Shown here: piece by piece, positions 41,425-50,748 of the stretch
Numbering within the stretch: position 1 is the first letter of the stretch
How the letters are laid out: every line of letters begins with the position of its first letter
Assembly: GCF_001646655.1 (NCBI RefSeq)
Contig: NZ_LPZN01000002.1
Span: 124,001-188,000 of the forward strand
Direction of reading: 5' to 3'
DNA: 64,000 bases
From: Rhodococcus gordoniae
Lineage (GTDB): Bacteria; Actinomycetota; Actinomycetes; Mycobacteriales; Mycobacteriaceae
Program-made: the position numbers and the translations under genes
Notes under the pieces: model-generated
The model's input: only the letters and a program-made list of their open reading frames with translations
Told to the model about the DNA's origin: nothing
The model's database searches: none

Positions 41425-41456
41425 CTCGTAACGACGATCGACGAAGGACTTCTCCG

Positions 41457-43241
41457 ATGAGCACCAGCACGTTCCCGCGTATCTCCACTCCTGCCGGTCC
41501 GGTTCCTGCCGACGCCCCCGTCTGGAACAGGCAGCGGCACTCCGCCATGTCCTCACATCGCTACCGCGACGTGTACTCCCGCGTGGAGGTTCCACTGACG
41601 CAACGGAACTGGCCCACACAACGCCTGACCGCGGCCCCGCTGTGGGTGCCGGTGGACCTGCGCGACGGCAACCAGGCACTGGCCGAACCGATGGATCCCG
41701 GCCGCAAACGCCGCTTCTTCGAGCTGATGGTCGCGATGGGATACAAGGAGATCGAGGTCGGTTACCCGTCCGCCTCGCAGACCGACTTCGACTTCGTGTG
41801 CCTGATCGTCGAGACCGACATCGCGCCGCCGGACGTCACCATCGTGGTGTTCACCCCGGCACGTCGCGACCTCATCGAGCGGACGGTGGAATCCGTCCGG
41901 GGTGTCCGCAACGAGGTCGTCGTCCACATGTACACCGCGACCGCTCCCACCTGGCGCGAGGTCGTCCTCGACCGCGACCGTACCGCGCTGACGGAACTGA
42001 TCGTCGCCGGTGGCCGCGACGTCCTGGAACTGGCCGGCGACCTGCCGAACGTGCGGTTCGAGTTCTCACCCGAGGTCTTCAACCTCACCGAACCCGACTA
42101 CGCGCTCGAGGTGTGCGACGCGATCACCGAGTTGTGGGACGCGACCCCCGAACGGCCGGTGATCGTGAATCTTCCGGCCACCGTCGAGATCGCGACCCCG
42201 AACGTCTATGCCGACCAGATCGAGTACATGCACACCAACCTGGCGCGACGCGACGCGGTGATCCTGTCCGTGCACCCGCACAACGATCGCGGCACAGGTA
42301 TCGCGTGCGCCGAACTCGCCGTCCTCGCCGGGGCGCAGCGGGTCGAAGGGTGCGTGTTCGGCAACGGGGAACGCACCGGCAACGTCGACATTGCGACACT
42401 CGCACTGAACCTCCACGCACAGGGCATCGATCCGATGATCGATTTCTCCGACATCGACGAGATCCGCCGCACCGTCGAATACTGCAATCGCATCGAGATC
42501 CACCCGAGGCACCCGTATGTCGGCGACCTGGTGCACACCGCCTTCAGCGGCACTCATCAGGACGCGATCAGGAAAGGGTTCGCCGAGCACCGGGCACGCG
42601 CCGTCGCCGAGGGCCGTCCCGAGTCCGAGATCGATTGGCGAGTACCATATCTGCCGATCGATCCCGCCGACATAGGACGTACCTACGACGCGGTGATCCG
42701 TGTCAATTCGCAATCCGGTAAGGGCGGGGTCGCCTACCTGCTCGAGAGCGAATACGGCATCGAAATGCCGCGTCGGCTCCAGATCGACTTCACTCGCCAC
42801 GTGCAAGACCACACCGACACCAGTGGCGGGGAGGTCACTGCGACCGAATTGTGGGAGATCTTCGACGCCGCATATCTCGCACGGCCGGACGTCCCGGGTG
42901 CACCGGTGCTGCGCGCCTTCGACGTGACCGACGCGGGCACCACGATCACGCTGGGTGTCGGCGGCACCGAACACCGCAGTGTCCACGAGGGCGTGGGTCC
43001 CGTCGAAGCATCGACCGACGCTCTCGCCCGTCTCGGCATCGATATCGAGGTGCTCGGCCTCCATCAGAGCAGCGTCGGCACCGACGCACTCACCCTGATC
43101 GAATTCCGCAGCGGCGACGACACACGGTGGGCAGCGGGGCGTCACCGCTCCGTGCTCACCGCGAGCCTGCACGCGGTCGTCCGTGCTGCCGCCCGCATCC
43201 CGAGGCCACTCAGGACAGCTGGGTCACCACGATCCGTGTGA
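41457..43241 (+). CDS. leuA: 2-isopropylmalate synthase (long, class II-type)
   Basis: 594 aa. The TIM-barrel catalytic core has [16 protein letters not shown] (D70) and the metal HxH as [10 protein letters not shown] linker and C-terminal leucine-binding regulatory domain (residues ~450-580) follow. The enzyme condenses acetyl-CoA with 2-ketoisovalerate, the committed step to leucine. Length and the DRG loop fit the actinobacterial/mycobacterial LeuA type. ATG 41457. Its 3' end overlaps the convergent M50 gene by 32 bp. The leader region above suggests transcription attenuation. Confidence 0.97.
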   Translation: MSTSTFPRISTPAGPVPADAPVWNRQRHSAMSSHRYRDVYSRVEVPLTQRNWPTQRLTAAPLWVPVDLRDGNQALAEPMDPGRKRRFFELMVAMGYKEIEVGYPSASQTDFDFVCLIVETDIAPPDVTIVVFTPARRDLIERTVESVRGVRNEVVVHMYTATAPTWREVVLDRDRTALTELIVAGGRDVLELAGDLPNVRFEFSPEVFNLTEPDYALEVCDAITELWDATPERPVIVNLPATVEIATPNVYADQIEYMHTNLARRDAVILSVHPHNDRGTGIACAELAVLAGAQRVEGCVFGNGERTGNVDIATLALNLHAQGIDPMIDFSDIDEIRRTVEYCNRIEIHPRHPYVGDLVHTAFSGTHQDAIRKGFAEHRARAVAEGRPESEIDWRVPYLPIDPADIGRTYDAVIRVNSQSGKGGVAYLLESEYGIEMPRRLQIDFTRHVQDHTDTSGGEVTATELWEIFDAAYLARPDVPGAPVLRAFDVTDAGTTITLGVGGTEHRSVHEGVGPVEASTDALARLGIDIEVLGLHQSSVGTDALTLIEFRSGDDTRWAAGRHRSVLTASLHAVVRAAARIPRPLRTAGSPRSV

Positions 43242-43941
43242 CGCCGTAGAAGGCGGTACCCGCCGTGACGATCGCGAACAGCGCGATCCATACGGCCGCC
43301 GGCACGCGGGTGAGTCCGCGCAACTGGTCGGCGTCCGAACCCCGGCCACGACCGCGCGAATGGGTGCGGGCGAGTTCGAGGACCGGGCGGGTCGCGCCGA
43401 GGAGCAGGACCCATGTGATCAGGTACGCCGCGGTGTACCGGACGATCGGGTCCCCGAGATAGGCGGCCGCACCGACGAGCGCACCCGCGATCACCACCGA
43501 GACGAATCCGTACAGATTGCGGATCAGCAGCAACAGGACGGCGAGCGCGGCGAGGATCGACCACAGCACCGCGGCGGGCCGATCCAGGGTCAGCAGCGTC
43601 GCCGCCGCGAATCCCAGCACGGCCGGACCGGTGTACCCGGCGAAGGTGGTCGCGACCATGCCGGGGCCTCGCGGGTTGCCGGACGACACCATCACCCCCG
43701 AGGTGTCGCTGTGCAGACGGATGCCCGACAGCTTTCGGCCCACGAGCGCCGCGACCAGCGCGTGCGACCCCTCGTGCGCCTGCGTGACGACATGGCGGGT
43801 CTTCAGCCACAGCGGCCGAACGGTGACGAGCACGAGTGCGACGATCGCCGTTCCGACGACGACCATCGTCGGAGCGGGCTGGTCGACGGTCGACACGGCC
43901 TGCCAGGCGGAGGACACGACCTCCGTGAACGAGGTGGACAC
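43210..43941 (-). CDS. M50-family membrane zinc metallopeptidase-like protein
   Basis: 243 aa with about five to six membrane helices. The zinc motif HEGSH (H56-H60) lies just after the first helix, as in the M50B site-2-protease-like family. A later ligand Asp (typically in NxxPxxxxDG) is not evident; SVVIAGALV and LGDPIVRY stretches take that position, so catalytic competence is uncertain. ATG 43941. The end overlaps leuA. Confidence 0.82.
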   Translation of the reverse strand: MSTSFTEVVSSAWQAVSTVDQPAPTMVVVGTAIVALVLVTVRPLWLKTRHVVTQAHEGSHALVAALVGRKLSGIRLHSDTSGVMVSSGNPRGPGMVATTFAGYTGPAVLGFAAATLLTLDRPAAVLWSILAALAVLLLLIRNLYGFVSVVIAGALVGAAAYLGDPIVRYTAAYLITWVLLLGATRPVLELARTHSRGRGRGSDADQLRGLTRVPAAVWIALFAIVTAGTAFYGVTRIVVTQLS

Positions 43942-43994
43942 AGATCACCTTCCTCCGGGCCGGGCGCCGAGACTTCCGGCCCGGCGATAGCCTG

Positions 43995-44693
43995 ATGAGC
44001 ATGCCCGACCGCCGTACCCTCGAGATCCGCGCGGGTATCCAGGACTCCTGGGCCGTCGGGCTGGGACTGATCCCGCTGGGGCTCGCGTTCGGTGTGGTTC
44101 TCACCCAGGGCGGGTTCGAATGGTGGTGGGCGCCGATCTTCTCCACCGTCATATACGCGGGGTCGATGGAGTTCCTCGCGATCGGTCTGATCGCGGCGGT
44201 CACGCCGCTCGCCTCGGTCGCCGCGGCGACGCTGCTGGTGAACTTCCGGCACGTCTTCTACGGCCTGTCGTTCCCGCTGCACCGCATCCGCAGCCGGCTC
44301 GGGCGTCTCTACGGCGTCTATGCGCTCACCGACGAGTCGTACGCGATCGTCGCCCCCAAGGCACGTGAGCCGCTCTCGGGTACCCGCATCCTCACGGTCC
44401 AGGTGCTCTGCCAGCTGATGTGGGTCGTGTCGGGCACGATCGGCGCGTTGATCGGGGCAGTGCTCCCCGACGGGCTCGCCGGACTCGAGTTCGCCCTCAC
44501 GGCACTGTTCGCGGTGCTTGCGATCGATGCCTTCCGCGCCAACCGCGACGTGCCGGCGCCGGTGCTCGCGCTGGTCTGCGGTCTCGTCGCATTGCTGGTC
44601 GCGAAAAGCCAGATGCTCGTCGTCGGGCTCGGGTTGTTCGTGGTGTGCCTGTTCGTGCGGTTCGTCTACCGGAACAAGGTGGCCCGTGCCTGA
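43995..44693 (+). CDS. azlC: AzlC-family branched-chain amino acid exporter subunit
   Basis: 232 aa with about seven membrane helices. The signature IPLGLAFGV, TVIYAGSMEFLAIGLIAA and VNFRHVFYGLSF match AzlC/BrnF. It acts with the small AzlD protein to export branched-chain amino acids, and also methionine in corynebacteria. ATG 43995 (44001 possible). It overlaps azlD by 8 bp. It is near leuA, although not in its operon. Confidence 0.93.
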   Translation: MSMPDRRTLEIRAGIQDSWAVGLGLIPLGLAFGVVLTQGGFEWWWAPIFSTVIYAGSMEFLAIGLIAAVTPLASVAAATLLVNFRHVFYGLSFPLHRIRSRLGRLYGVYALTDESYAIVAPKAREPLSGTRILTVQVLCQLMWVVSGTIGALIGAVLPDGLAGLEFALTALFAVLAIDAFRANRDVPAPVLALVCGLVALLVAKSQMLVVGLGLFVVCLFVRFVYRNKVARA

Positions 44694-45015
44694 GTCGGTG
44701 CCCGGCGCCGGATACGTCCTCGGCGCTCTGGCGGTGATGTTCGTCGTGACGGTCGCGTTGCGCGCGGCGCCGTTCCTCGCGTTGTCGGCGCTGAAGAACT
44801 CCGCCTTCGTCGATTTCCTGGGCCGTACGATGCCCGCGGGCGTCATGGTGATCCTGGTGATGTACACACTGCGTGACGTGGGGGAGTCGACCTGGCTACC
44901 CGCGAGCGTCGGTCTCGCGGGCACGATCGCGGTGCATCTGTGGCGACGCAACGCCGCGCTGAGCACCGTTGTCGGGACGGGTCTCTATCTCGTCGCGTCG
45001 GCGTTCTGGACCTGA
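44686..45015 (+). CDS. azlD: AzlD-family exporter subunit
   Basis: 109 aa with four helices, including LRAAPFLALSAL and GRTMPAGVMVILVMYTLRD, typical of AzlD/BrnE. GTG 44686 overlaps azlC. The 3' end overlaps the convergent GT87 gene by 31 bp. Confidence 0.92.
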   Translation: MPESVPGAGYVLGALAVMFVVTVALRAAPFLALSALKNSAFVDFLGRTMPAGVMVILVMYTLRDVGESTWLPASVGLAGTIAVHLWRRNAALSTVVGTGLYLVASAFWT

Positions 45016-46223
45016 ACCGGCGCGGCGACGGTCTCCTCGCGCTCGACGGCGTTCTCGGCGCCGGGGCGACGATGGCGCGCGGCGACCATCGCGGCGACGA
45101 ACACCGCGATCGCGGCCAGGCACTGCGAGGTCCCGAGGACTTCGAGGAGAAGCTGCTCGACCCAGCCACCCGAGGACGCTTCACGCAGCAGGTGGTTGGG
45201 TCCGATGAGGAAGACCACGGTGGCGGGCAGCAGCACCGGCCACCAGCGGCGGTAGGCCGGCGCGATCAGCAGCGGCACGAGGAACAGGGCGTACACCCAG
45301 TGGTGGGTGACGGCGATCGGAGCGGCGAGCAGCGACGCCAGGCCCACCAGGGCCACCGCGACCACCGGCTCGTCGGCCCGCAGGAAGCGGTAGGCGGCCC
45401 ACGCGGTACCGGCCACGATGATCAGCGCACCGGCCAGCCACAGTGCCTTGGCGGTGCCGTCGGAGAAGTCGAAGCGGGCGATGAGACCGGTGAGGGCCTG
45501 ATTGCGGAAGAACGACGGGTCGCCGGCACGGTCGGTCGCGAAGAACTCCGTCGTCCAGAAGTAGACGGTCGAATCGGGGCGCAACCAGTAACCGAACGCG
45601 ACGGTCGCGGCGAAGGCACCCAACGCGCGGAATGCCGACGGCCAGTCGCGGCGCAGCAGGAAGATCAGACCGAAGGCGGCCGGGGTCACCTTGATCGCGG
45701 CGGCCAGCGCGATACCGACACCGCGGAAGCGCTTCGGGATCACGCCGAGCAGATCGGCGACCACGAGCGCCATGAGCACGATGTTGATCTGGCCGAACGT
45801 GAAGTTGGAGCGGAACGGCTCGAGCCACAGCACCGGCCCGAGCGACGCGGCGGCGATCAGACTCGGCTGGGACATGTCGAGTCGCCGGTAGACGACCCTG
45901 AGCACCCACCACACGAGAGCGATGAGCCCTGCCGTCCACAACACCTGCAGTGCGGTGCTGCCCACCAGCGCCATCGGCGCGAACAGGAACGCCGCGAAGG
46001 GTGGGTAGATGAACCGGAAGCCGGAATGACTGAAGAAGCCCTCCGTGTACAGGGGGGTGTGATGCAGGAAGGCCCAGCCGGCATCGCGGAAGACGTCGAG
46101 ATCCATGAGGTACTCGTTCACCGCGTCGCGCATGTATCCCGCGACTGCCAGCGCCGAGACCGTCAGACCGATGGCGATCAGCAGGGATCGAACAGGTCGG
46201 GAACGGACTTCGGTCGACAGCAC
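44985..46223 (-). CDS. GT87-family (PimE-like) membrane mannosyltransferase candidate
   Basis: 412 aa with about ten membrane helices. The N-terminal loop MDLDVFRDAGWAFL contains the acidic catalytic-type residues of GT-C enzymes, and the IYPPFAAFLFAP loop follows, as in GT87 polyprenyl-phosphomannose-dependent alpha-1,2-mannosyltransferases (PimE and relatives) of mycolata. It would act at the outer face of the membrane in lipoglycan assembly. ATG 46223. Upstream is a strong terminator separating it from the AztD-like gene. Confidence 0.85.
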   Translation of the reverse strand: MLSTEVRSRPVRSLLIAIGLTVSALAVAGYMRDAVNEYLMDLDVFRDAGWAFLHHTPLYTEGFFSHSGFRFIYPPFAAFLFAPMALVGSTALQVLWTAGLIALVWWVLRVVYRRLDMSQPSLIAAASLGPVLWLEPFRSNFTFGQINIVLMALVVADLLGVIPKRFRGVGIALAAAIKVTPAAFGLIFLLRRDWPSAFRALGAFAATVAFGYWLRPDSTVYFWTTEFFATDRAGDPSFFRNQALTGLIARFDFSDGTAKALWLAGALIIVAGTAWAAYRFLRADEPVVAVALVGLASLLAAPIAVTHHWVYALFLVPLLIAPAYRRWWPVLLPATVVFLIGPNHLLREASSGGWVEQLLLEVLGTSQCLAAIAVFVAAMVAARHRRPGAENAVEREETVAAPVQVQNADATR

Positions 46224-46401
46224 GGGCGATACCTCCCGGTCGGAAACAGGTGCGTCGCCACGTTACACAATCGTTGTCTTCGGGATCGGGCGACGAGAAC
46301 AATGCCTCCCCAGCCGTTTTGACGGAGATTTCCGTTTCGCACGCTTGCCGGGTGAGGTGGATCACAGTGCGGGAAGGCCTCGGCCGTCTGTTCGCGAGGA
46401 G

Positions 46402-46443
46402 AGTATTCGGCTTTCCGGCCCTTGCATCGGAAAGCCGAATACT
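46402..46443 (-). terminator. Terminator after the AztD-like gene
   Basis: A perfect 16-bp stem (46402-46417 / 46428-46443) with a 10-nt loop begins 12 bp after the stop of the minus-strand gene at 46456. The AT-rich outer stem makes it conspicuous. No long T-tract. Confidence 0.75.
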
Positions 46444-46455
46444 TCCGTAGCGGAG

Positions 46456-47682
46456 TCAGTCGACGCTGCTGATCTCGTTCGGGGTGCGCGGCAGTTCGGC
46501 CGAGCGAATCTCCCCGGAGGTCACATCCACCGCGTGCAGCGAGTCGGTGGTGGGATCGGTGACGAACGCCGTCCCGTCGCGCACCTCGAGTGCGGGCCGG
46601 GGTGCCTGCCACTCGTCGGGTTCGGTCCACGGCTCGAGTACCTCGATCCGCCGGACGATCTCCCCGGACCCGGGATCGATCACGTGAAGGTTGCCGTCGG
46701 TGCCGAGGACGAGTGCTTCACCCGCCGGCCCGCGACCGAGTGAGCGGAAGGTGTAACTCGTGCCGAGGTCGACGAGGCGCACCGACGCGGTTCGGGTGTC
46801 CACGAGCGCGACGCGTTCGGGGCGTTCGAGTTCCGCGTCGGGATCGATCTTGTAGTCGCCGAGGACGATGGTCGAGTCCTCGCTTCCCGCCTGGTTCCCG
46901 ATCCGGCCGTACGGGTCGGGCACCGGCGCCTTGGTGAACGATCCGTCGCGGAAGATGACCGTGCCGTCCTCGCATCCGAAGGTGACGCCCCCGTCGGCCG
47001 CGACCGTCTCACCGTGGACGCCGGGGCACTCGTCGGTGCGCGCGATCTCGGTGCCGTTCTCGTCGAGCAGTGCCACCCCCGTCCGCTTCTCGGAGTCGCC
47101 GAGGGTGACGAGCATGCCGCCGTCGGGCATCGGGACGGCCACGCCGTGGTGGGCCTCGGGGAGCGTGCGGCTGTCGAGGGTCGGGAGTTCGGTCGCCGAG
47201 GCGAGGTCGGCGGGGTCGAAGACGTCGATGCGTCCGGTGCCGTCGTCGAACAGCGCGGTGACCCCGGCATGCGGCACGACGTGTCCGGGCTTCTCCGCGG
47301 TGAACGTCAGGCCGGTGAGAGCGGGCGCTCCGGAGTAGTGGTGGCCGTGGTCGCCGTGCGCCTCCGTCCAGCTACCGGTGTCGAGGACGCGGAATCCGCC
47401 CTCGGTGGAGATCAGCACGTGCCGTCCGTCGCCGGCGGGGGAGAGTCGGTTGAAGCCGTCGAGTGCGAAGTCGCCGACGACGGTGAGGTCTTCTTCGTCG
47501 ACGACGAGGACGCCGCCGTCGTAGGTGACGACGAGGCGTGGTTCGGCGCTCGCCACCTCCGCGGCGGCGGTGGATGTGGGCGTCTCGGGGGTGTCGGCCT
47601 CTGTCGTGCCGGTGCATGCGGCAGCGAAGGTTGCAGCGACGGCGGTGAGGGCGGCGCCGCCGTAGCGGGAGAGCGTTGTCAT
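46456..47682 (-). CDS. AztD-like zinc metallochaperone lipoprotein
   Basis: 408 aa. Signal peptide with a lipobox-type Cys23 (ATFAAAC), then a Thr/Ala linker. From residue ~48 a seven-bladed beta-propeller-like repeat (VVTYDGGVLVVD, VLISTEGGFRVLD, ALFDDGTGRIDVFDP and so on). A His cluster HGDHGHH at 109-115 and further histidines (HVVPHAG, PEAHHGV) suit zinc binding. AztD delivers zinc to the AztC solute-binding protein of an ABC importer; no aztABC genes are in this window. A Zur-like box 22 bp upstream supports zinc control. Confidence 0.83.
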   Translation of the reverse strand: MTTLSRYGGAALTAVAATFAAACTGTTEADTPETPTSTAAAEVASAEPRLVVTYDGGVLVVDEEDLTVVGDFALDGFNRLSPAGDGRHVLISTEGGFRVLDTGSWTEAHGDHGHHYSGAPALTGLTFTAEKPGHVVPHAGVTALFDDGTGRIDVFDPADLASATELPTLDSRTLPEAHHGVAVPMPDGGMLVTLGDSEKRTGVALLDENGTEIARTDECPGVHGETVAADGGVTFGCEDGTVIFRDGSFTKAPVPDPYGRIGNQAGSEDSTIVLGDYKIDPDAELERPERVALVDTRTASVRLVDLGTSYTFRSLGRGPAGEALVLGTDGNLHVIDPGSGEIVRRIEVLEPWTEPDEWQAPRPALEVRDGTAFVTDPTTDSLHAVDVTSGEIRSAELPRTPNEISSVD

Positions 47683-47703
47683 GCAGAAAGGAATAACCGC
47701 TAT

Positions 47704-47718
47704 CGAAAATGAATGTCA
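47704..47718 (-). promoter_or_regulatory. Zur-box-like site upstream of the AztD-like gene
   Basis: Read on the minus strand, TGACATTCATTTTCG matches 12 of 15 positions of the actinobacterial TGAAAATCATTTTCA-type Zur operator. It lies just before the start of the zinc-chaperone gene. Confidence 0.55.
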
Positions 47719-47850
47719 AAGTCTGGAATGCGCATGCGTGCATGGACCCGGCAGGCGCCGAGGTTGCAGTTGTCGTCGAGAATTCACCGAAACATCGACA
47801 ACGACCACGGTTTCAGCCGCGGGCGCGACCTGCGGCCGGAACGACCGGGA

Positions 47851-48525
47851 TCAGTCGTGCCACTCGATGGTCTCGTCGAGCGTGGCGCGATCCGTGCGAC
47901 ACGCATTGGCCGGATGCGCCTCGTCGGCGTAGCCGAACGAGATGGCGCAGACGATGTCGCGGTCGTCGTCGATGTTCAGTTCGCGTCGCAGCGCGGTGGA
48001 GGTCATTGCGACGGCAGCCTGCGGAACGGCGGCGATGCCGAGCGATTCGGCGGCGAGCAGCAGCGTCGAGACGTACCCACCGCAGTCGACCGCCCCGTAT
48101 ACGCCGAGGGCCTTGTCGGTGGTGATGATCGCGACGTGCGGCGCGCCGAAGAAGCGGTAGTTCTCGAGCATCTGCTCGGTGCGGCGCTGGTAGTCGTCGC
48201 GGGCGATACCGAGCGCGTTGTACAGGGCATAGCCGGCACCGCGTCGACGTTCGGCGTACGCGCCACGGTATTCGGCGGGCCCCGGGATGTCGGGATCCGG
48301 ATTGCCGGAGGTCGCCTGCGCGTAGACGGCCTCGCGCAGGCGGTCGGTGGTCTCGCCGCTGACGATGTGGGTCTGCCACGGTTGCGAATTGCACCAGGAC
48401 GCCGTGCGCTGCCCCATGAGCAGCATGCGTTCGATGTCCTCGCGCGGGACCCGCTCGGCCAGGAACGCGCGGCAGCTGAAACGAGTGTCGAGGAGGGACG
48501 ACAGCGTGTCGGCGGCAGAAGTCAT
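47851..48525 (-). CDS. Nitroreductase-family FMN oxidoreductase
   Basis: 224 aa. The family's FMN-contacting N-terminus RFSCRAFL, the dimer helix QRTASWCNSQPWQTHIV and the SLGIAAVPQAAV segment are present. NAD(P)H-dependent reduction of nitro-compounds or quinones is the family activity. ATG 48525 is chosen over longer frames that lack an RBS. A TetR-type palindrome sits 27 bp upstream. Confidence 0.9.
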   Translation of the reverse strand: MTSAADTLSSLLDTRFSCRAFLAERVPREDIERMLLMGQRTASWCNSQPWQTHIVSGETTDRLREAVYAQATSGNPDPDIPGPAEYRGAYAERRRGAGYALYNALGIARDDYQRRTEQMLENYRFFGAPHVAIITTDKALGVYGAVDCGGYVSTLLLAAESLGIAAVPQAAVAMTSTALRRELNIDDDRDIVCAISFGYADEAHPANACRTDRATLDETIEWHD

Positions 48526-48551
48526 GGCACCACGATGGCACAACATTTCAA

Positions 48552-48565
48552 TTAGCGTTCGCTCA
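48552..48565. promoter_or_regulatory. Palindromic operator candidate upstream of nitroreductase
   Basis: TTAGCGTTCGCTCA (T-N-AGCG-TT-CGCT-N-A) has the architecture of the TetR-type sites at 27195 and 27932 but different core bases. No regulator gene is adjacent, so control would be in trans. Confidence 0.5.
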
Positions 48566-48634
48566 GCCTGTGGGAGAGGGAGGCAGCTCTTCGTTCGGCT
48601 TTCCGGCACCTGCCCGGGAACGTCGAACAAAGGG

Positions 48635-49642
48635 TCAGACGATGTCCTCCTCATGGCCGGGAGCGACGCGACGCAAGCCCCGGTACGCGTCGGTCGGCGT
48701 GCTCTTCCCCGTCACCACCGCCGCGACCTCGGCCGCGATGGGCATCTCCACCCCGTACTCGTGTGCGAGTTCCATGACCGTCGGCGCGGTCTTCACTCCC
48801 TCGGCGACCTGCCCCAGTGCCTCGACGGCCTCGTCGATGCCGAGTCCGCGCGCCAGCGCCTCTCCGATCCTGCGGTTCCTCGACGACGGGCTCGTGCACG
48901 TCGCGATCAGATCTCCCATGCCCGTGAGCCCGGCGAACGTACGCGGGTCCGCGCCCATGGCTTCCCCGAGCCGCGTCATCTCCGCCAGTCCGCGGGAGAG
49001 GACCATCGCCCGGGTGTTGTCGCCGACGCTGAGCCCTTCGGCCATTCCGGCCGCGATCGCCACGATGTTCTTGAGGATTCCGCCCAGTTCGCAGCCCAGC
49101 ACGTCGGTGTTGCGGTAGACGCGGAACAGCGACGTGGCGAAGAGGGGTTGCAGTGCGGCTCCCACTGCCTCGTCCTGCATCGCGACCACCGCCGCGGCGG
49201 CCATCCCGTCGGCGATCTCCCCGGCGATGTTCGGCCCGGCGAGTAACCCGACGGGATGCCCCGGCAGGCATTCGGTGATCACCTCGGTGGGCCGGAGTCG
49301 CGTGCCCGGCTCGAGACCCTTGACGAGGGAGACGACCGGTACCCACGCTCGCACCTCGTCCGTGACCTGTTCGAGCGTCTTGCGCATCGCATGCGACGGG
49401 ACACCGACGACCAGGACGTCTGCTTCGCGCGCGGCCGCGGCCAGATCGGAGGTTGCGCGCAGGCTCTGCGGCAGAGGGCGTTCACCGAAATACCGGCGGT
49501 TGCGGTGCTCGGTGTCGATCTCACGGGCCGTGTCGTCGTTCCGCGCCCACAGTGTCGTCGGAGTGTTCCGCGCGGACAGGGAGGCGAGCGTGGTGCCCCA
49601 CGACCCGGATCCGAGAACGACGACGCGAACCGCACGAGCCAT
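48635..49642 (-). CDS. gpsA: NAD(P)-dependent glycerol-3-phosphate dehydrogenase
   Basis: 335 aa. Rossmann motif GSGSWGT (11-17), the substrate loop [11 protein letters not shown], catalytic-lysine region [13 protein letters not shown] and the C-terminal [11 protein letters not shown] and SRNRRIG motifs. It makes sn-glycerol 3-phosphate from dihydroxyacetone phosphate for phospholipids. In many actinobacteria the canonical gpsA lies beside ddl; here it is alone, so this may be a second copy. ATG 49642 follows a weak AAGGTC. Confidence 0.95.
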   Translation of the reverse strand: MARAVRVVVLGSGSWGTTLASLSARNTPTTLWARNDDTAREIDTEHRNRRYFGERPLPQSLRATSDLAAAAREADVLVVGVPSHAMRKTLEQVTDEVRAWVPVVSLVKGLEPGTRLRPTEVITECLPGHPVGLLAGPNIAGEIADGMAAAAVVAMQDEAVGAALQPLFATSLFRVYRNTDVLGCELGGILKNIVAIAAGMAEGLSVGDNTRAMVLSRGLAEMTRLGEAMGADPRTFAGLTGMGDLIATCTSPSSRNRRIGEALARGLGIDEAVEALGQVAEGVKTAPTVMELAHEYGVEMPIAAEVAAVVTGKSTPTDAYRGLRRVAPGHEEDIV

Positions 49643-49800
49643 CGGTGACCTTTCGTCCGTACATGAGCAGGTAGGGACAGGTTGTCAGTTTTCCGGGTTC
49701 GCCGGGTCGTGTTTGTGCTTCCGTGGTCCTCACGGGGTGAATCGTCTGTGGACTCCCACGAGGAACGGATTGTGACGCCGCCACGTGGCACGATCGGAGC

Positions 49801-50250
49801 GTGCCCGGTAGACCCGTCACCGATCAGCGTCTGCGCGACCTCGCGTTGCTGCGCCGCGTCCGCGATCGCATCGATCGCGAGTACGCGCAGCCCCTCGATG
49901 TGGAGGCGCTCGCGCGGGGCGTGAACATGTCGGCCGGACATCTCAGCCGCAGGTTCCGCAGCGCATACGGCGAGTCGCCCTATTCGTATCTCATGACCCG
50001 GCGCATCGAGCGGGCCATGACCCTGCTGCGACGCGGCGACCTCACCGTGACCGAGGTGTGTTTCGAGGTGGGGTGCTCGTCGCTCGGTACCTTCAGCACC
50101 CGGTTCACGGAACTCGTCGGTGTGCCTCCGAGCGTCTACCGCACACAGGCATCCGAGGAGACGAACGGGATCCCGTCGTGCGTGGCCAGGAATGTCACCA
50201 GACCGATCAGGAATCGAGAAGCGCGGACGGGTCCGCCGGTCCTACCGTGA
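49801..50250 (+). CDS. AraC-family regulator (stand-alone HTH domain)
   Basis: 149 aa consisting essentially of the double HTH (residues ~15-115): RVRDRIDREYAQPLDVEAL, MSAGHLSRRFRSAYGESP and VTEVCFEVGCSSLGTFSTRF. No ligand domain. GTG 49801. The next gene, a VOC protein, starts 5 bp after the stop (or overlaps it by GTGA at 50247). Similar short AraC proteins paired with VOC genes are common in mycolata. Confidence 0.92.
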   Translation: MPGRPVTDQRLRDLALLRRVRDRIDREYAQPLDVEALARGVNMSAGHLSRRFRSAYGESPYSYLMTRRIERAMTLLRRGDLTVTEVCFEVGCSSLGTFSTRFTELVGVPPSVYRTQASEETNGIPSCVARNVTRPIRNREARTGPPVLP

Positions 50251-50255
50251 TCGAC

Positions 50256-50666
50256 ATGGACATCACCATTCACCAGACATTCCTTCCGCACACCGATCCC
50301 GAGGCGTCCCTCGCGTTCTACCGCGATCTGCTCGGCTTCGAGGTCCTCAACGACGTCGGCTACGCCGGGAAGCGCTGGATCACGCTCGGACGCAGCGACA
50401 CTCCCGGTACGTCCCTGGTGCTGTACCCGCCGGACGCCGACCCCGGCATCACGGAGGAGGAGAACGCCACCATCGCCGAGATGATGGCCAAGGGCACCTT
50501 CGCGTCGATCATCCTCGCCACGAAGGATCTCGACACGGCGTTCGAGCAGTTGCAGGCCGGCGACACCGAGATCGTCCAGGAACCCACCGACCAGCCGTAC
50601 GGCGTCCGCGACTGCGCTCTCCGCGATCCCGCGGGCAACATGGTCCGCATCCAGCAATTGCGCTGA
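50256..50666 (+). CDS. VOC-family (glyoxalase-fold) protein
   Basis: 136 aa. The VOC strand-helix unit is seen at ITIHQTFLPHTDPEASLAFY, LLGFEVLNDVGYAGKRWITL and CALRDPAGNMVRIQQL. ATG 50256 is used; a GTG at 50247 would overlap the AraC stop. Probably co-transcribed with the AraC gene and followed 82 bp later by the UvrA-like ATPase. Resistance or detoxification by binding or modification of a small molecule is plausible. Confidence 0.87.
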   Translation: MDITIHQTFLPHTDPEASLAFYRDLLGFEVLNDVGYAGKRWITLGRSDTPGTSLVLYPPDADPGITEEENATIAEMMAKGTFASIILATKDLDTAFEQLQAGDTEIVQEPTDQPYGVRDCALRDPAGNMVRIQQLR

Positions 50667-50748
50667 CCGATCCGACGATCGGTCCTACTCTCCGATCGTT
50701 GTATTCGTTTCCGAGTCCGTACCGATACGAACACTGGAGTCTTCGATC

